This document shows positions 14,301-25,310 of a stretch of 64,000 nt of DNA, one piece after another. The translations under genes were made by a program, and so were the position numbers. This stretch comes from Albula goreensis. Its lineage: Eukaryota; Chordata; Actinopteri; Albuliformes; Albulidae. The stretch is taken from positions 36,993,841 through 37,057,840 of the forward strand of contig CM040743.1 in NCBI GenBank assembly GCA_022829145.1, given 5' to 3'. The notes under the pieces are model-generated. The model was not told the origin of the DNA and did no database searches. It saw nothing but the letters and a program-made list of their open reading frames with translations. Positions within the stretch are counted from its first letter, which is position 1; every line of letters begins with the position of its first letter.

Positions 14301-17300
14301 CAGGATCCGGTCTTGCTTTTTACCTCAAATTTTATTATAATGGACATTTTTCACAATTTCAACGAGATGCTACCTTAGGCTCCGGGACTGTGTACCAAAG
14401 GCAGACAGCCTTGACTTAGTATTACTGCAGCAAACACTGAAAATTCATTAACGGAATATGTTTACTGCTTTAGCACTCACACTCTTCAGTAAATGCATGG
14501 TGAAAGCACTTCTGGCAAAAATTACAGCCTCAAATCTTTTTGAAGAGCAACCTTGCGCATAAATGCGAAGGTTTCTGCCTGTTCTTCTGGGCAAACATTG
14601 TCAAGTTACGTCATTTCAACTGGGGATGGACAGTCATTTTCAGGTTCTGAGTTTTTGTTATTTTTTTTCCTTACTCTGGTTAGGCCTTTCACTAGACCAA
14701 TCAAGGATCATTTTCTTACCGTCACTCCAGTGCTTTGCAGTATTAGTACTGCAGAAAAGGAGAAATCATGCGGCAGTTGTAGATTTTCAGCAGGTTGAAA
14801 AAGACTTTCCTTTAAAGCGATCTGGATAGTTTGTTCTGGAGCGGGGTGGGGGGGTTTACAATACAATGGGAGTTTCATTTACTAATGATTAACTAGACTA
14901 TGTTTACATGGATATTCTGTTCATTTTAAGAGTTGTTATGCCCTTTTTCTGACCTGTGGCCATTTTATAACTTTATCCCCAGGGTTGTTCAGAAGGCTCC
15001 TCAGTCTTCATGGTTGACATTTTGCGTTAGATTCACTACCTGCCAGGGGGACCTTGCAGAGACATCTATTCCAGTGAAACATTATGAATGCTCTCAGAAA
15101 GAGGACATTTAACCAACTCCAACTTATCTACAACATTTTTTAACCTGAAATGATATATTCAACACACCAAAAGGGGAAACATTTTATTTTTTGGACATAT
15201 TTACTTTTTTCTTTGACAATATGAAGTACTGCGTGCCAATCAGAAATATTACGGATATTTATATAAAAACAATATTACATATACATTGCGAGGCTTTCAA
15301 TGATCTGTTGAAGATGTCACGTTAACTGTTTTCAATACTTGTAATCAGGGAATTTGTTATGTTATGCATTAACAAGTAGATGTTGTGAAATATAATTCTG
15401 AAAATCTGGTTATAATACAGAGATTTACATATCTCTTGAGAGTTCTCACACCAAAGTTGATTATTAAATAAAAAAAAAAAAAAACAGTTGAATTGGGTAA
15501 AAATCCATCTTCTTGCTGGACGTATAGATACGTCTGCACGAACCTGCTGCATTGCAGCCCTCCTGAAAAGGAGTTCTTCACACTGCAGCGTGGACTGGCC
15601 GAAAATGGTATATATTCACAAAAAGCATACCTTTTAAGGCTGGTGTGCCCACTGACTCCCTCAAAGCAAAATTCCCTCCCAGACAGTATAAACCTCACAG
15701 TTCAGATGTATAGCACTAGATATCAGCCCCTGAATTGGGACTCTCGGCATGGAGAATACTACAGTCACTCAGCGGTCGGAATGAGAGCGAGTGACACAAG
15801 GTAACGTACTTATAACAAAGAGGTTTTAGAGCTCAGCCCTCAGCATAGGGGCGTGTTGATCGTGAGCAGCAGCTGGAAGAAAACAGGCACAAAGAATAAA
15901 AAGGGGGGTCAAAAAGAGGTGCTGATCCAGGATCAGTTAGTGCATGACCTGGAGTTGGAGGGAGTTGGGGGTTCTTTTTCTCCCCTCCTCCAGCACACCA
16001 GCACAGCCATTGTCCCACCCCCCAACTCCACCCACCCCCCGGCTCTCTAAATCACAGCATTTTTGCTTACCCTCCCCCTCTCTTCCTCCTCTCCACCCAC
16101 TGTTTCCTGGCAACGGCCCTCCTCATCCTCACACACAGCTGCTGCACTGCACTGGGGAGGAGGACTAGGCTGGCTGCTGGCTGAGGGCATAACCCCTCCC
16201 CCCCCAGTGTGTGTGCTGTGAGTGTGAGGTGGGTGTGTAAGTGTGAATGTGTATCAGTGTGCATGTGTGCTGTGATTTGTGCTACCCCTCAACTCTTCAC
16301 TCCTTGCCACATTGGCAAGCTGCATTAATTACTTCTGTCTCCTAGCAACCACAATCTGTGCACACTTTGGCTCCTCCTATATCATCACAAAAAAAAAAAA
16401 AAACCATCAGGTGTAATGTACACACGTACACACACACACACACACACACACAGGCAGGTACAGATACTTCTGCAAATACATGTACAAAGTCACAATGTAC
16501 AGGAAGAGATACAAATATGCATGAAGATATTTTTAAAAAATACATGTGCACCCACACGTATTGTGTACTGGTGCATGTGCGTAAACACACACACGTACAC
16601 AGTGTGCTGATGCAGGCAAATGAACACACACACTCACTCACTCACACAGTACAGAGGGCCCTAGCATGTCATGATGTCACAGGCTCCCCATTCACTTGAT
16701 CAGCTGGTGTTCCTTATCTGTCTATGTGCCAGATCCCCAGAGTCATTTCCACAGGTCATGACCCGTCCTTGCTGACGGCGGCTGTCCTAGCCATCTGAGG
16801 CTCCAGCTGTGGGGGAAGCTCCTTAATCGCTCATGTCGACAGCGACCACTCCTTTTTCCCCCCCCAAAATCCCAATCCCCCTCAGTGCCCCAGGGTCCAG
16901 CTCCGCCTGGTAATGAGGCTGCCGGAGATTTCCACAAATTAACGTGTGAATGCTTCTGGACTCATTTCAAAAAGAGGTGACGAGACAAAGGCACATGGAT
17001 TTCTCTCTGAGGCCGATACTGCAGCCTCCATCATCCCTGCAGATAAATTTCTTCATGCCCGAGAATGAAGGCATCAGCTTTCCATCACAGTAATGACAAG
17101 ATGGCACTAAGTGGTTGTTATTACATGATTCCATCAAATTAAATAAAGAGGCCTATAAGTAAGTGAGGTGGCTACAGTTTGAGTTATTATTGAAGGTTGT
17201 TACATATACACCATACACATGCATGCTCTCAAGCATATGTGTATGCACAAACACACAAATGTGACACACACACAAGTGTGCAAAGGAGTGAAGTTAATAT

Positions 17301-20300
17301 ATGTAACTACTACACAAACACACAGCCACTAGACGGCAGTCCATACTCCAAAACAGGGCAGTAGCTTGACTTGTGGCCAAAGGATCACAGGTTCAAGCCC
17401 ATATAGGGGTACTGCCATTTTATCCTTGAGCAAGACACTTAAAAAAAGTCTACCCCCCAAAAAATGTAATATATAAAGCACCCAGCCGAATAAATGGTAA
17501 ATGTGTAAAACATAATTGATGTAAATTGCCCTCCACAAGGCCATCTGCCAAGAAAACAGATAACAAATACATTTAAAAAATGGCTACCCGAGCGTCGAGG
17601 TGCATCGGGGATAAAATCTGGCAGCCTGATTCCAGGAGCTCTGACACGAGCCAACGTCCTCGCGCTCAGAGGAGCAAGACAGACTTCCTCGCCTGCCAAG
17701 TCTGAAGAAAACGGCGACTGCTCGGGTCCGAAAAAAAAAATTCCCCTGGTGAGTCACGCTAAACACACACAAGCAGCAGCCTAGCGCACGTCCCTCCTGC
17801 TGCACAACAAACCCACCCACTCCGGCCTCCTGGTGCCAAACCGCCTTTCCCGGCGGAAATTCCATGAGGATGAGAAAAAAACCAAGCCAAAACACAACCA
17901 ACAAGGAAGACGATGAGGAAGTGAGGTCAGTCTCAGCATTGGTGCTGCTCATTATATGTACTTAGCAGACTCCTCTCAGGGCACAGTGACTCACGATAGG
18001 TTCCTATTTCCAAGGGCAGAACAGTAGTAAACTATGTGAGTGGCGGCCTTCTAGTGAAAAGTTCTCTACCATTACTTCTGCATATGCACATATCAACCAC
18101 ACCCACAAACACACACAGACCATATTAATTTCAATGTGACATTGTCATATCAGGCCAGCCCGGCCATAAATTGGGACACATAGGAATGGGGAAGCTGAAA
18201 AGACAAACAACACATGACTGTATACGCAACCGTGTTGCATTTCACCTCACAGTTTCACCTCAAGTTATCGGCCATCTGGTTGTGTGGTCTGGGAAATCAT
18301 CGTCTGTGTGGTTTATCTTTTAAAAAATTGATATCCAACAGGAGCTTGAAATAAACACATTTTCAGAGAAAAAAAAAATCAATATGTACCTGAAATGAGC
18401 CCCAGGGAAAACACTGAGCTGGACGAAGCAAACACGCACCAAGCCAATGAACCCTACAAGGCCAATGTATAAAGGCTCGGTAAATCCAGCCAAAGGATGT
18501 CTCCAGGTTTTATTCTGCGCTTAGCAACAGCATGAGCATTTTATATATATATTTATAAAAAAAGGGCTGAGGTACTAAGTGCCAGCAGATTAGATGAGTA
18601 ACACAACCTGAATCAGTGGCGTTTCCAAGATAACAGCACAAGTTCAGACATGTGGAGACCTCTCTCTCCAGAGTCTCGCCAAGCCCTCCCTCCCTCTCTC
18701 TCTCTCTCCCTCTCTCTGCCTCTGTATGTCTCTTGCTCTTTTGCTCTCTCATGGCCGGTCTGAGACTGCCACCGCCTAACAGGCTACTTCCAAACAACAC
18801 AGGCTAAAATTAACTGGTGCCATTACAGGGCTCTAGGCTAACTTTAATTTTCTGCAGAAGCACAGACCTCATCAGTCTCTGGTGCCATTCATGCCGGACT
18901 GAAATTAGCCAGGCTTTTATCGCCGAGATCAGTAATTTTGAGGATTTCTGCAGTCTCCCACACTCGGATCACCACCTTTAAAAATCATCACTGATGACAC
19001 ATTGATTTTCTTCAACATGGGCCATTTTTCTTTTCTTATCCCTGACAAGTTGCATATAAGATGTTGTTCATTTTAAAAGTTGGGGGAAAAAAAAGGAGTT
19101 TAAAAAAAAAATAGAACTGAACTCCATGCTCTCTAACCAGAGAACACTTCACTGCTTCGGCAAAGTTTAGAATTCTCAAGGGCAGGCACCACATGATTTT
19201 AAAACCAATACTCCTTTTTTCTTAATAAAACATCTCTCAGGCAAGGTACATCACTTTTACATTGCACACTGCAGTCATTCATCCTTTCCTACGGTGGCGA
19301 GAAGGGAGAATGTTTGCAATAATAACAGTTATTAGCCAAAACATTCTCCCTCATACAATATGTGGAGCCCAGGATCCTGCAATATGAGGATCCTGCTGTC
19401 AGTCAGTCGAAGCTACCAGATGCTTTGCCATGAATAATGAGAGATTCTTTTCAGCCATTTAAACAGGATGAGATGCTAAACAGATGACAGTGGCAACTTA
19501 TTTCTGAAGGCTTGATGATTTTCTGAGCTGCTGTTTACAGTAAACTGCACCACGGCAGCAAACTACCTTGCAAAACAGAAAACAATCGATCACTTCTATT
19601 TCCTGGGGGGAAAAACGAGTAAACATCTGGTGAGAATTTGTTTTTTTTTTTCCTCTCTTTTGTTGTCCCAGAGTATAAATCAGTATTCAAACTGCAGGAA
19701 TCCAATTCTGCCCAACAGCAGAACTCTACAATAGAGTCAAGGATTCTAGACTCTGCAGCTAAGGGAGACTCAACACACATTTTCACACAAGCAGCATTAA
19801 ACAAAAGCATTATGGATGTGACAGAGCAGCCAATCAACTGTTATTCCAAGAGCCTCAGTCCTATGACGTTGTTAGTCACATGCTTATGACACTAAAACAG
19901 CTCATTTCTGGGGCACTATAGCAGCCTTTGTTATTGGTGCTCAGAATGTAGCCTATAGGTCCAGCAACCGCAATGTGAAAGGCCTTCATGTCTGTGCAGG
20001 CTGACAAGCGAAAACAACCTGGGTCGCCAGGGTTTAGTCAGTGGAGACGAGGAAGTGCAAATACCCGATGCCTCTCATGCCCCAGCACCAAAAAGGCGAA
20101 ATTTCTAATCCTCTGTGATCGGCTGTTCCATCGCTCTCTGTAATGTTTAGCCTGTGGGGGCGGTGGACTGTGAAGGCCTGCTGAATCAGCAGACAGCATC
20201 GAAGATGGTCGCCAACCAGCGCCAATAAATGTCAACAGCTGCGCTCGGCCATGCTCGGAGATGGTCCGCCAGTCCGGCAGATGCACTACTGGTCTTCGGG

Positions 20301-23300
20301 GGCTTTTGGGTCCTAAAGACTTTGAGTAGACTGTTAAACCTCACGTAAACACTTGGGACGTTCAACATAATTGGCTGACTTTTCAATTGCCTCTAAAAGC
20401 CCCAAAAGTGGTTCCGCAAAGAAAATCCTGTGTAACTCCTATCGAAGCATTCAGCAATCTGACTTGTTTTAATCAATGACTAGAGCTTTGTACTTCCACT
20501 CAAACAGTTCCTCTAAGGTGCTGATTTTCCAACACCACAATAGCTGTTACCAGAAAATGCAGTAAAAGAATTTGATTATTAAATCAAATTTGAATGTGTA
20601 TTACAAATGATCACAGCAAAAACAAGCCTTTTTTCCCCAGCAGGTTCCTTTAACCCCAGTTCATGCAAAGCTACATTACCTATACTCTGCCCAGAGATTT
20701 GTCAAATGGATATCAGAGAGGGGAAAAAAAACGACAAACAAATATGAAGTTTGACCCAATAATGCTCTGCTGCTGAGAACTATGTCTGTGCAGGAACTCT
20801 GCCATTGTGGGATTTTCCCTTTAGTACCCTGTTGTGCTTGCTTTGTCTCTGTACACATGATTTACTGTTCTTCAGGACAGTCTTCTCTGGTGCACAGGCG
20901 CTATTAACAGGCCTCCATGTTTGCAGGCAGAACAGAGGACACGTAGCGTCACAGTTAGTCTAGCGGTTCAGAGATGATGCAGCATAACCGCCTCTCTCAA
21001 GGCCTGCCTTGTACACCAAGGGAAGATACATGCCGGGTTACAGAGGGAAAAGAAAGGGAAAAAAATAACACTACACTGCTTACTGCCCCTGTTGTTGCCA
21101 TGTGACTTTCCGCCTCCAGGCTGCAGCATCTCCCAGGTCGACCTGATTTCTGTCATACTGCTCAGGGAATTTTACTCCACTGGGGTAGACATTCCTTCAG
21201 TTATCACAGACCAACAAATAGACAGCTGAGATGTACCGAATCTGGTGTGGTCATAATCGTATATGAACTGCTGCAGGGAACGGGAGCAGAGTGGACCTGG
21301 TTGATTTTGGAAGGGGTAGTCACGTGCAAATGGACATACTTTCAGAGCATTGATCAGAGAAGGTGGCAGGAGAAAAAGAATGCAATTAGCCTACACCCAG
21401 ATGTCAAAGTGAATCAGAGAAACAGCACATTCAAATACCAGAGCAACAGCCTGAAGGTAGTGATGCAAGTCAAAAAAAAAAAAAAAAAAAACATACTTTA
21501 CTATGCTTGCACACTGAATTACGTGACTGTGACCACATAAACTAAAGAGAGATGTTGGCTGTGTATAGCACTGCATGGCACCTGGTAAATTGCAGGAGAA
21601 GAGCTGATAGTTTGGTGAGAATGTAGGTCGACTGCCACTACCTCTGGGTCGTAGGGTCATCACCAACTCACTAACATAATGACTCAATAAATTCCACAAA
21701 AACGGAGCCCATTTCAGGTACACGCCCAAAAACTCACAGCATTATAACATCATTAAGCGGATAAATCTCACAGTGTCACCTTAACAATGGGGTAACTTTT
21801 TTGTTGTGAATCGTGTGAAATTAGCACAACCTTTTTACCCTTTGTTTACAGCCTGTAATTCAGACTTGAGAAAAAGGTGTAATCTCCACTAAGTGACTCA
21901 TCTCTGAGGAAAAGGCAGAATTCAGCCAAAATATGAGTGGGCAGACATTTTATTTTGAGAGAATGGATTCATTCATGTATTTAAATAATAAAATATGCAT
22001 TCTTTTTTACACTACCAAATGTCCAGATGTCATTTGAAGAGTCGGTATGCACGTACTGTGAGATAGGGCAAGTGGGTAGGGGACTAAAAAGATGAATACA
22101 TATTTTGTATTTTTTTTAAACCTAAGGAACCATCACTCAAACATAAATCTGGGCTTTTGTTGAGTACTGACAGGGGCACCTTTGCCAGCCCATTTTTAGA
22201 AAGATGACATGAAAAGATAGCATAGCCTATTTAACAGATGGTAATGTAAGCCTCTTCCCCCAACACACACTGCGTCATGTCTTCACGAACTGTCCAGCCC
22301 CGTGGACTCAGAATACCCACTATCCCTTATTACACATGGCAACGGGCGCCATTTGTCTGTCTTTTGCTACTTATCGGTAGACAGCGTGACTTTAGTCAAA
22401 AACTAAAATTGCACATCTCTAACTGGAGAGTAATATTGACTTATGGGTCCATCCATAACGCAGTATTACCGGGGTGTGTGTGGGGAGGCACAGAAAAGAC
22501 CATAACTTACAGGTCCGTGAAAGCGGTTGTGTTGTAAGTTATGGTCTTTTCTGTGCGTCCCCACACACACCCCAGAAATAATGCGTTATGGGTGGACCCA
22601 TGAAGCAATATTATCCATACCTACCTTTTAACACATGTCGGGAGGTAGATACAATTCGAGTCATGTCCACAAACGAAACACTGGTAATGACATTCTCCTT
22701 CCGCTTGTTTCGGTAGGTAAAAGCGTTCATACGTTTCTATCAATTACAAAACGGTAATGTAATCTTTATGTCTTGTCACCGTGTAAAACAGAAATAGCTG
22801 GCAGGCGTAAACAAGCCGCGGAATAATTCTCACAGATAATTTTTCCTTATGAGCTACATTGCATATGGACTACATTTCACAATCTGTTGCGTTATCTTAT
22901 ATATTATTTATGCTTGTGGAAAATTAGAATTTGGGAGTATATAAATAGGACAATGAGGTTAGAGAGATGGGAGGATTTCAGCTCCACCTATCAACTCCGC
23001 CTGAAACGGTACCTTGTCTTCGCATCAGTACACGGGTTCTGGGTGCTTTGTACAATAAAATGTGTGTGAGAGTACACTCAGTTTTCCCCCAAATCTTGGT
23101 CCAATGCCCGTTGTTCTCGCTGCTGCTGGCCTCTTCGAGCATCTGTGCATCAGTGCAGGGTATAGATTTCACACATTGTAATGCAAATCGTTTCAGCTTC
23201 ATTTCAGCTCCACGTCGGCTGTGCATGTAAATCCTGTTTGCGAATCAAAAGCCCAAATGCCGTAGGAACGACTCCCGCACGGAGAAGTCAACATATTAAT

Positions 23301-25170
23301 TCACTTTCAATTCACCAAATGACAAAACGTAATAGTCTTATTTTTATCCTCAAAATAAATCCTTTATCGCACAAAGGTTTTACTTTCAATCTCAAGCCAA
23401 TACACTGGGCAAACCGCTAGCCATACATATAACCGTTCGCAAGCTAATACTACCAGCTTGAGCCTTTTGTGCACACAAAGACATGGAAAATGATGTTTTC
23501 TGAAATGCCAACAGAACCAGCTCTTTGAAACCTATAGGTGGGTAGCCAACTGTCAAAACGTTTCTTCATCAGATATCCCAATAACTATTACCTTACATTT
23601 TTTTCGTTATTAAACTTTTAATTTCCAAAGACAAGCAGCAAAAGAGAGCATTTATATTGTTTTAACAAGGCATGGTTTTAATAACTACTGTTAGTTGCAG
23701 CTATCCGGTGTGCTGGCTTTCAGGCTGAAATGGACGGTACGGAGTTCACTTGGTTAACGTTACATGCAGCTCAGGCATCTCGTTTTTTTTCTCATGACCC
23801 AAAGCAAGGGGTCGGTCGCTATTTGCTCATGTTAGCCATTTTTCTTAATACTCGCAAAAATAAGAACGACCGTTTCAGTATTTCCTGTTATTCTATACAC
23901 GTAAGTCGCTGAGTAACTTTATTATCCCGTTCTCCAGCAAGCGTTTACACGAGAGGCTCCTAGATTAATAACGTTATAGCTAGCTATATTTAAGAGATTT
24001 AACGTCAGCTAAAAGTTAATTGCTCACTAGCTCTACTGAAACTGGTTAACTATCTGATTATCCTGTTTATTTCCTGATTAGATAGTTCCCTCAAGTCTGT
24101 CATTATGATAATACCGTACCTTGATAACTACAGTTAGGTCACCGATAAGTGTACATTTTATGGTAGCTTATTAGTCACCTTGCAATCACCCAAATAGTAC
24201 ACACTGACATTTGTGCTAGGCATCTTAGCCAATTTTAGCTAATGAACGCTGCAACAAACACGCGACGATCAACCAGCAAATAGTCCTCAATAGTTCACGT
24301 TTGTCAGAAGTGATAGCTAGTGATATCGTACTACGACGTCACCTGTTCAAAATAAGTTCAAGAACAGGACAACTAGTAGCTAAGCAAATGAGATATCCGT
24401 CAACCGCTTCGGATAGCTTTAGTTAGGCACCTAAATGTAGATTCCGCTACCAAACGTCATTCAACGTTACCCTATTCTACCCGCGATTTGGTCAAGAAAA
24501 CAGTTACAAGTAAAACCAAAACCATGTAGGATACTTCTGTACACACTTGCATTTTCTCTAATGCGTTGTATCGTCGTTGGTCAAAACAAATCTCATGTCA
24601 GAACATACTGGACACTACATTTGGCTGTGTATAGCGCTCAGAGATGTAACGTTAGCCAGCTGTGGGCTAAACAGCTACCTGGAGACCAGATTTGGACCGA
24701 TAGCACACATCAGCAGAAAGTTTTGAGTCCCAACTAAACATTTCGTTACCACGGGGCATATTAATCAGACACTATCGCACTCGTCACTTTACAAGTACAG
24801 CGGGCTGCAGATCATTTGGGACGATATGCATGCTGCCTGGCTGCGATCCCGTTAGCTAGCTAACTGTTAGCTAGTTGGGACTGAGTGACTTTTCGAACTG
24901 TTTTACTCAGACTAGGGGATAGCTGACTGCTCCCTTCGCTAACAATAAACATTCCTGACAGCGCGGCTCTAGCTGACCTGCGCCATCTTTGAAAACTGTC
25001 TTTGGGCAGACGATTCTTGGGTAGAGGACCGCAACAACAGACGTAAAGCTATTGTAGGAGAAACTTTACTACCAGTTTCAATATAATCCCGGGCGCTTAC
25101 CTTGTGTTTCTCGAACTCCTGTCCCAGAAAGCAGGACTAAGAACACTAGACAACAATAATTTGCATCCAT
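5067..25170 (-). CDS. tgfbr1: tgfbr1, TGF-beta receptor type I (ALK5), first two coding exons (partial gene)
   Basis: This is the 5' part of a TGF-beta type I receptor gene. The receptor is a single-pass serine/threonine kinase that is phosphorylated by the type II receptor and then activates Smad2/3. Two coding exons are visible: 25101-25170 (signal peptide) and 5067-5309 (cysteine-rich ectodomain). They are joined in phase across a 19.8 kb intron and give about 104 residues. The ectodomain has the ten-cysteine three-finger pattern, the DGLCYVS segment, DRPFVCAPS and the CCNTDFCN box, which fit TGFBR1 better than the activin or BMP type I receptors. The transmembrane, GS and kinase exons must lie left of position 1. 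Which fish paralogue (a or b) this is cannot be told from these exons. reck lies upstream on the same strand. Confidence 0.93.
5533..5556. promoter_or_regulatory. RFX/X-box-like site kept in both duplicate copies (copy A)
   Basis: The word GTTGCCATGGAGAC at 5537-5550 resembles the RFX X-box (GTTGCC-ATG-GNAAC type). A 24 bp stretch around it is identical at 36052-36075 in copy B, although the neighbouring bases differ at many positions. Binding is inferred from the motif only. Confidence 0.35.
13376..13639. promoter_or_regulatory. Candidate duplicated enhancer E1, intronic copy
   Basis: Positions 13376-13624 are identical, base for base, to 39706-39954 (249 bp), while the flanks diverge quickly. 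Visible motifs are a full palindromic CRE (TGACGTCA, 13622-13629), a bicoid-type dyad GATTAC-tctg-GTAATC (13587-13602) nested inside CAGTAAC...GTTACTG (13564-13612), and a homeodomain-like CTAATGAG. No open frame spans it, and the complete identity does not show a coding (third-position) pattern. It lies 11.5 kb inside tgfbr1 intron 1. The enhancer role is inferred from conservation only. Confidence 0.6.
17351..17572 (+). mobile_element. Degenerate tRNA-headed SINE
   Basis: The element has a tRNA-like head with a B box (GGTTCAAGCCC, 17390-17400). A typical fish SINE body follows (CCTTGAGCAAGACACTTAA, then the TAAATGGTAAATG stretch) and a tail like GCCATCTGCCAAG. The A-box half is poorly kept, so it is a dead copy and not a tRNA gene. 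Confidence 0.65.
22431..22613. mobile_element. Foldback element with 80 bp inverted arms
   Basis: Arms at 22431-22510 and 22534-22613 are near-perfect inverted copies (only a few mismatches), separated by a 23 bp loop. The outer ends are TAATATTG and CAATATTA, so a TA target duplication is possible. There is no coding capacity. It is most simply a MITE-like nonautonomous DNA element, and the high match between its arms suggests it is fairly young. Confidence 0.7.
25101..25170 (-). CDS. tgfbr1: tgfbr1 coding exon 1 (signal peptide)
   Basis: The exon reads from ATG at 25170-25168 to a GTAAG donor at 25100. It encodes MDANYCCLVFLVLLSGTGVR followed by ETQ, a hydrophobic signal peptide with a likely cleavage near the GTG/RET stretch. 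The start is supported by A at -3 and G at +4. The exon ends in phase 1 (one G), which exon 2 completes as an alanine codon. It is too short for an ordinary ORF scan. No copy of this exon was found in the duplicated segment at 35.7-43.5 kb. Confidence 0.88.
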
Positions 25171-25310
25171 TGTGGAAAAGACTTCGCTAACTCCTGCTCA
25201 GCTAGCCACCAAAGCTGCCTCTCGCGCACAACTTCTCTAGTCTTTGCTTGAGGAAAATAAATATACTAATCTTATTGGCTGGCACCACATTCACGCCCCG
25301 CCCAAGCTGA
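25171..25310 (-). promoter_or_regulatory. tgfbr1: tgfbr1 core promoter and 5' untranslated region
   Basis: Above the ATG, read on the minus strand, lie a GC box (GGGCGGGGC, 25295-25303), a CCAAT box within GCCAGCCAATAAG (CCAAT at 25274-25278) and an AT-rich TATATTTATTT stretch at about 25257-25267. The 5' untranslated region then runs to 25171. The order GC box, CCAAT, AT-rich element, ATG fits transcription starting near 25.2 kb. The exact start site is inferred; no transcript data were available. Confidence 0.6.

Larger units (their letters stand above)
5310..25100 (-). other. tgfbr1 intron 1 (19.8 kb)
   Basis: This intron separates the signal-peptide and ectodomain exons. Blocks at about 5.48-5.68, 10.1-12.7, 13.06-13.16 and 13.38-13.64 kb reappear in the same order at 35.99-39.97 kb, so this is the intronic half of the ancestral duplicated unit. 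It also holds a SINE relic at 17351-17572, a foldback element at 22431-22613, CA/GT tracts near 13.05 and 16.44 kb and several A/T homopolymers. The stretch at 23.7-25.0 kb near the promoter is rich in GTTAGC and AACGTTA words. No other coding exon was recognised. Confidence 0.75.

Noticed and set aside
17322..17340. CTCF-like word CCACTAGACGGCAG (also weaker words near 46750 and 50811)
   Set aside because: Each departs from the consensus at one or more core positions. Such words are frequent by chance over 64 kb, so no insulator is claimed.
17351..17420. tRNA gene
   Set aside because: A B-box is present, but no cloverleaf with an anticodon stem could be formed, and a SINE body follows directly.
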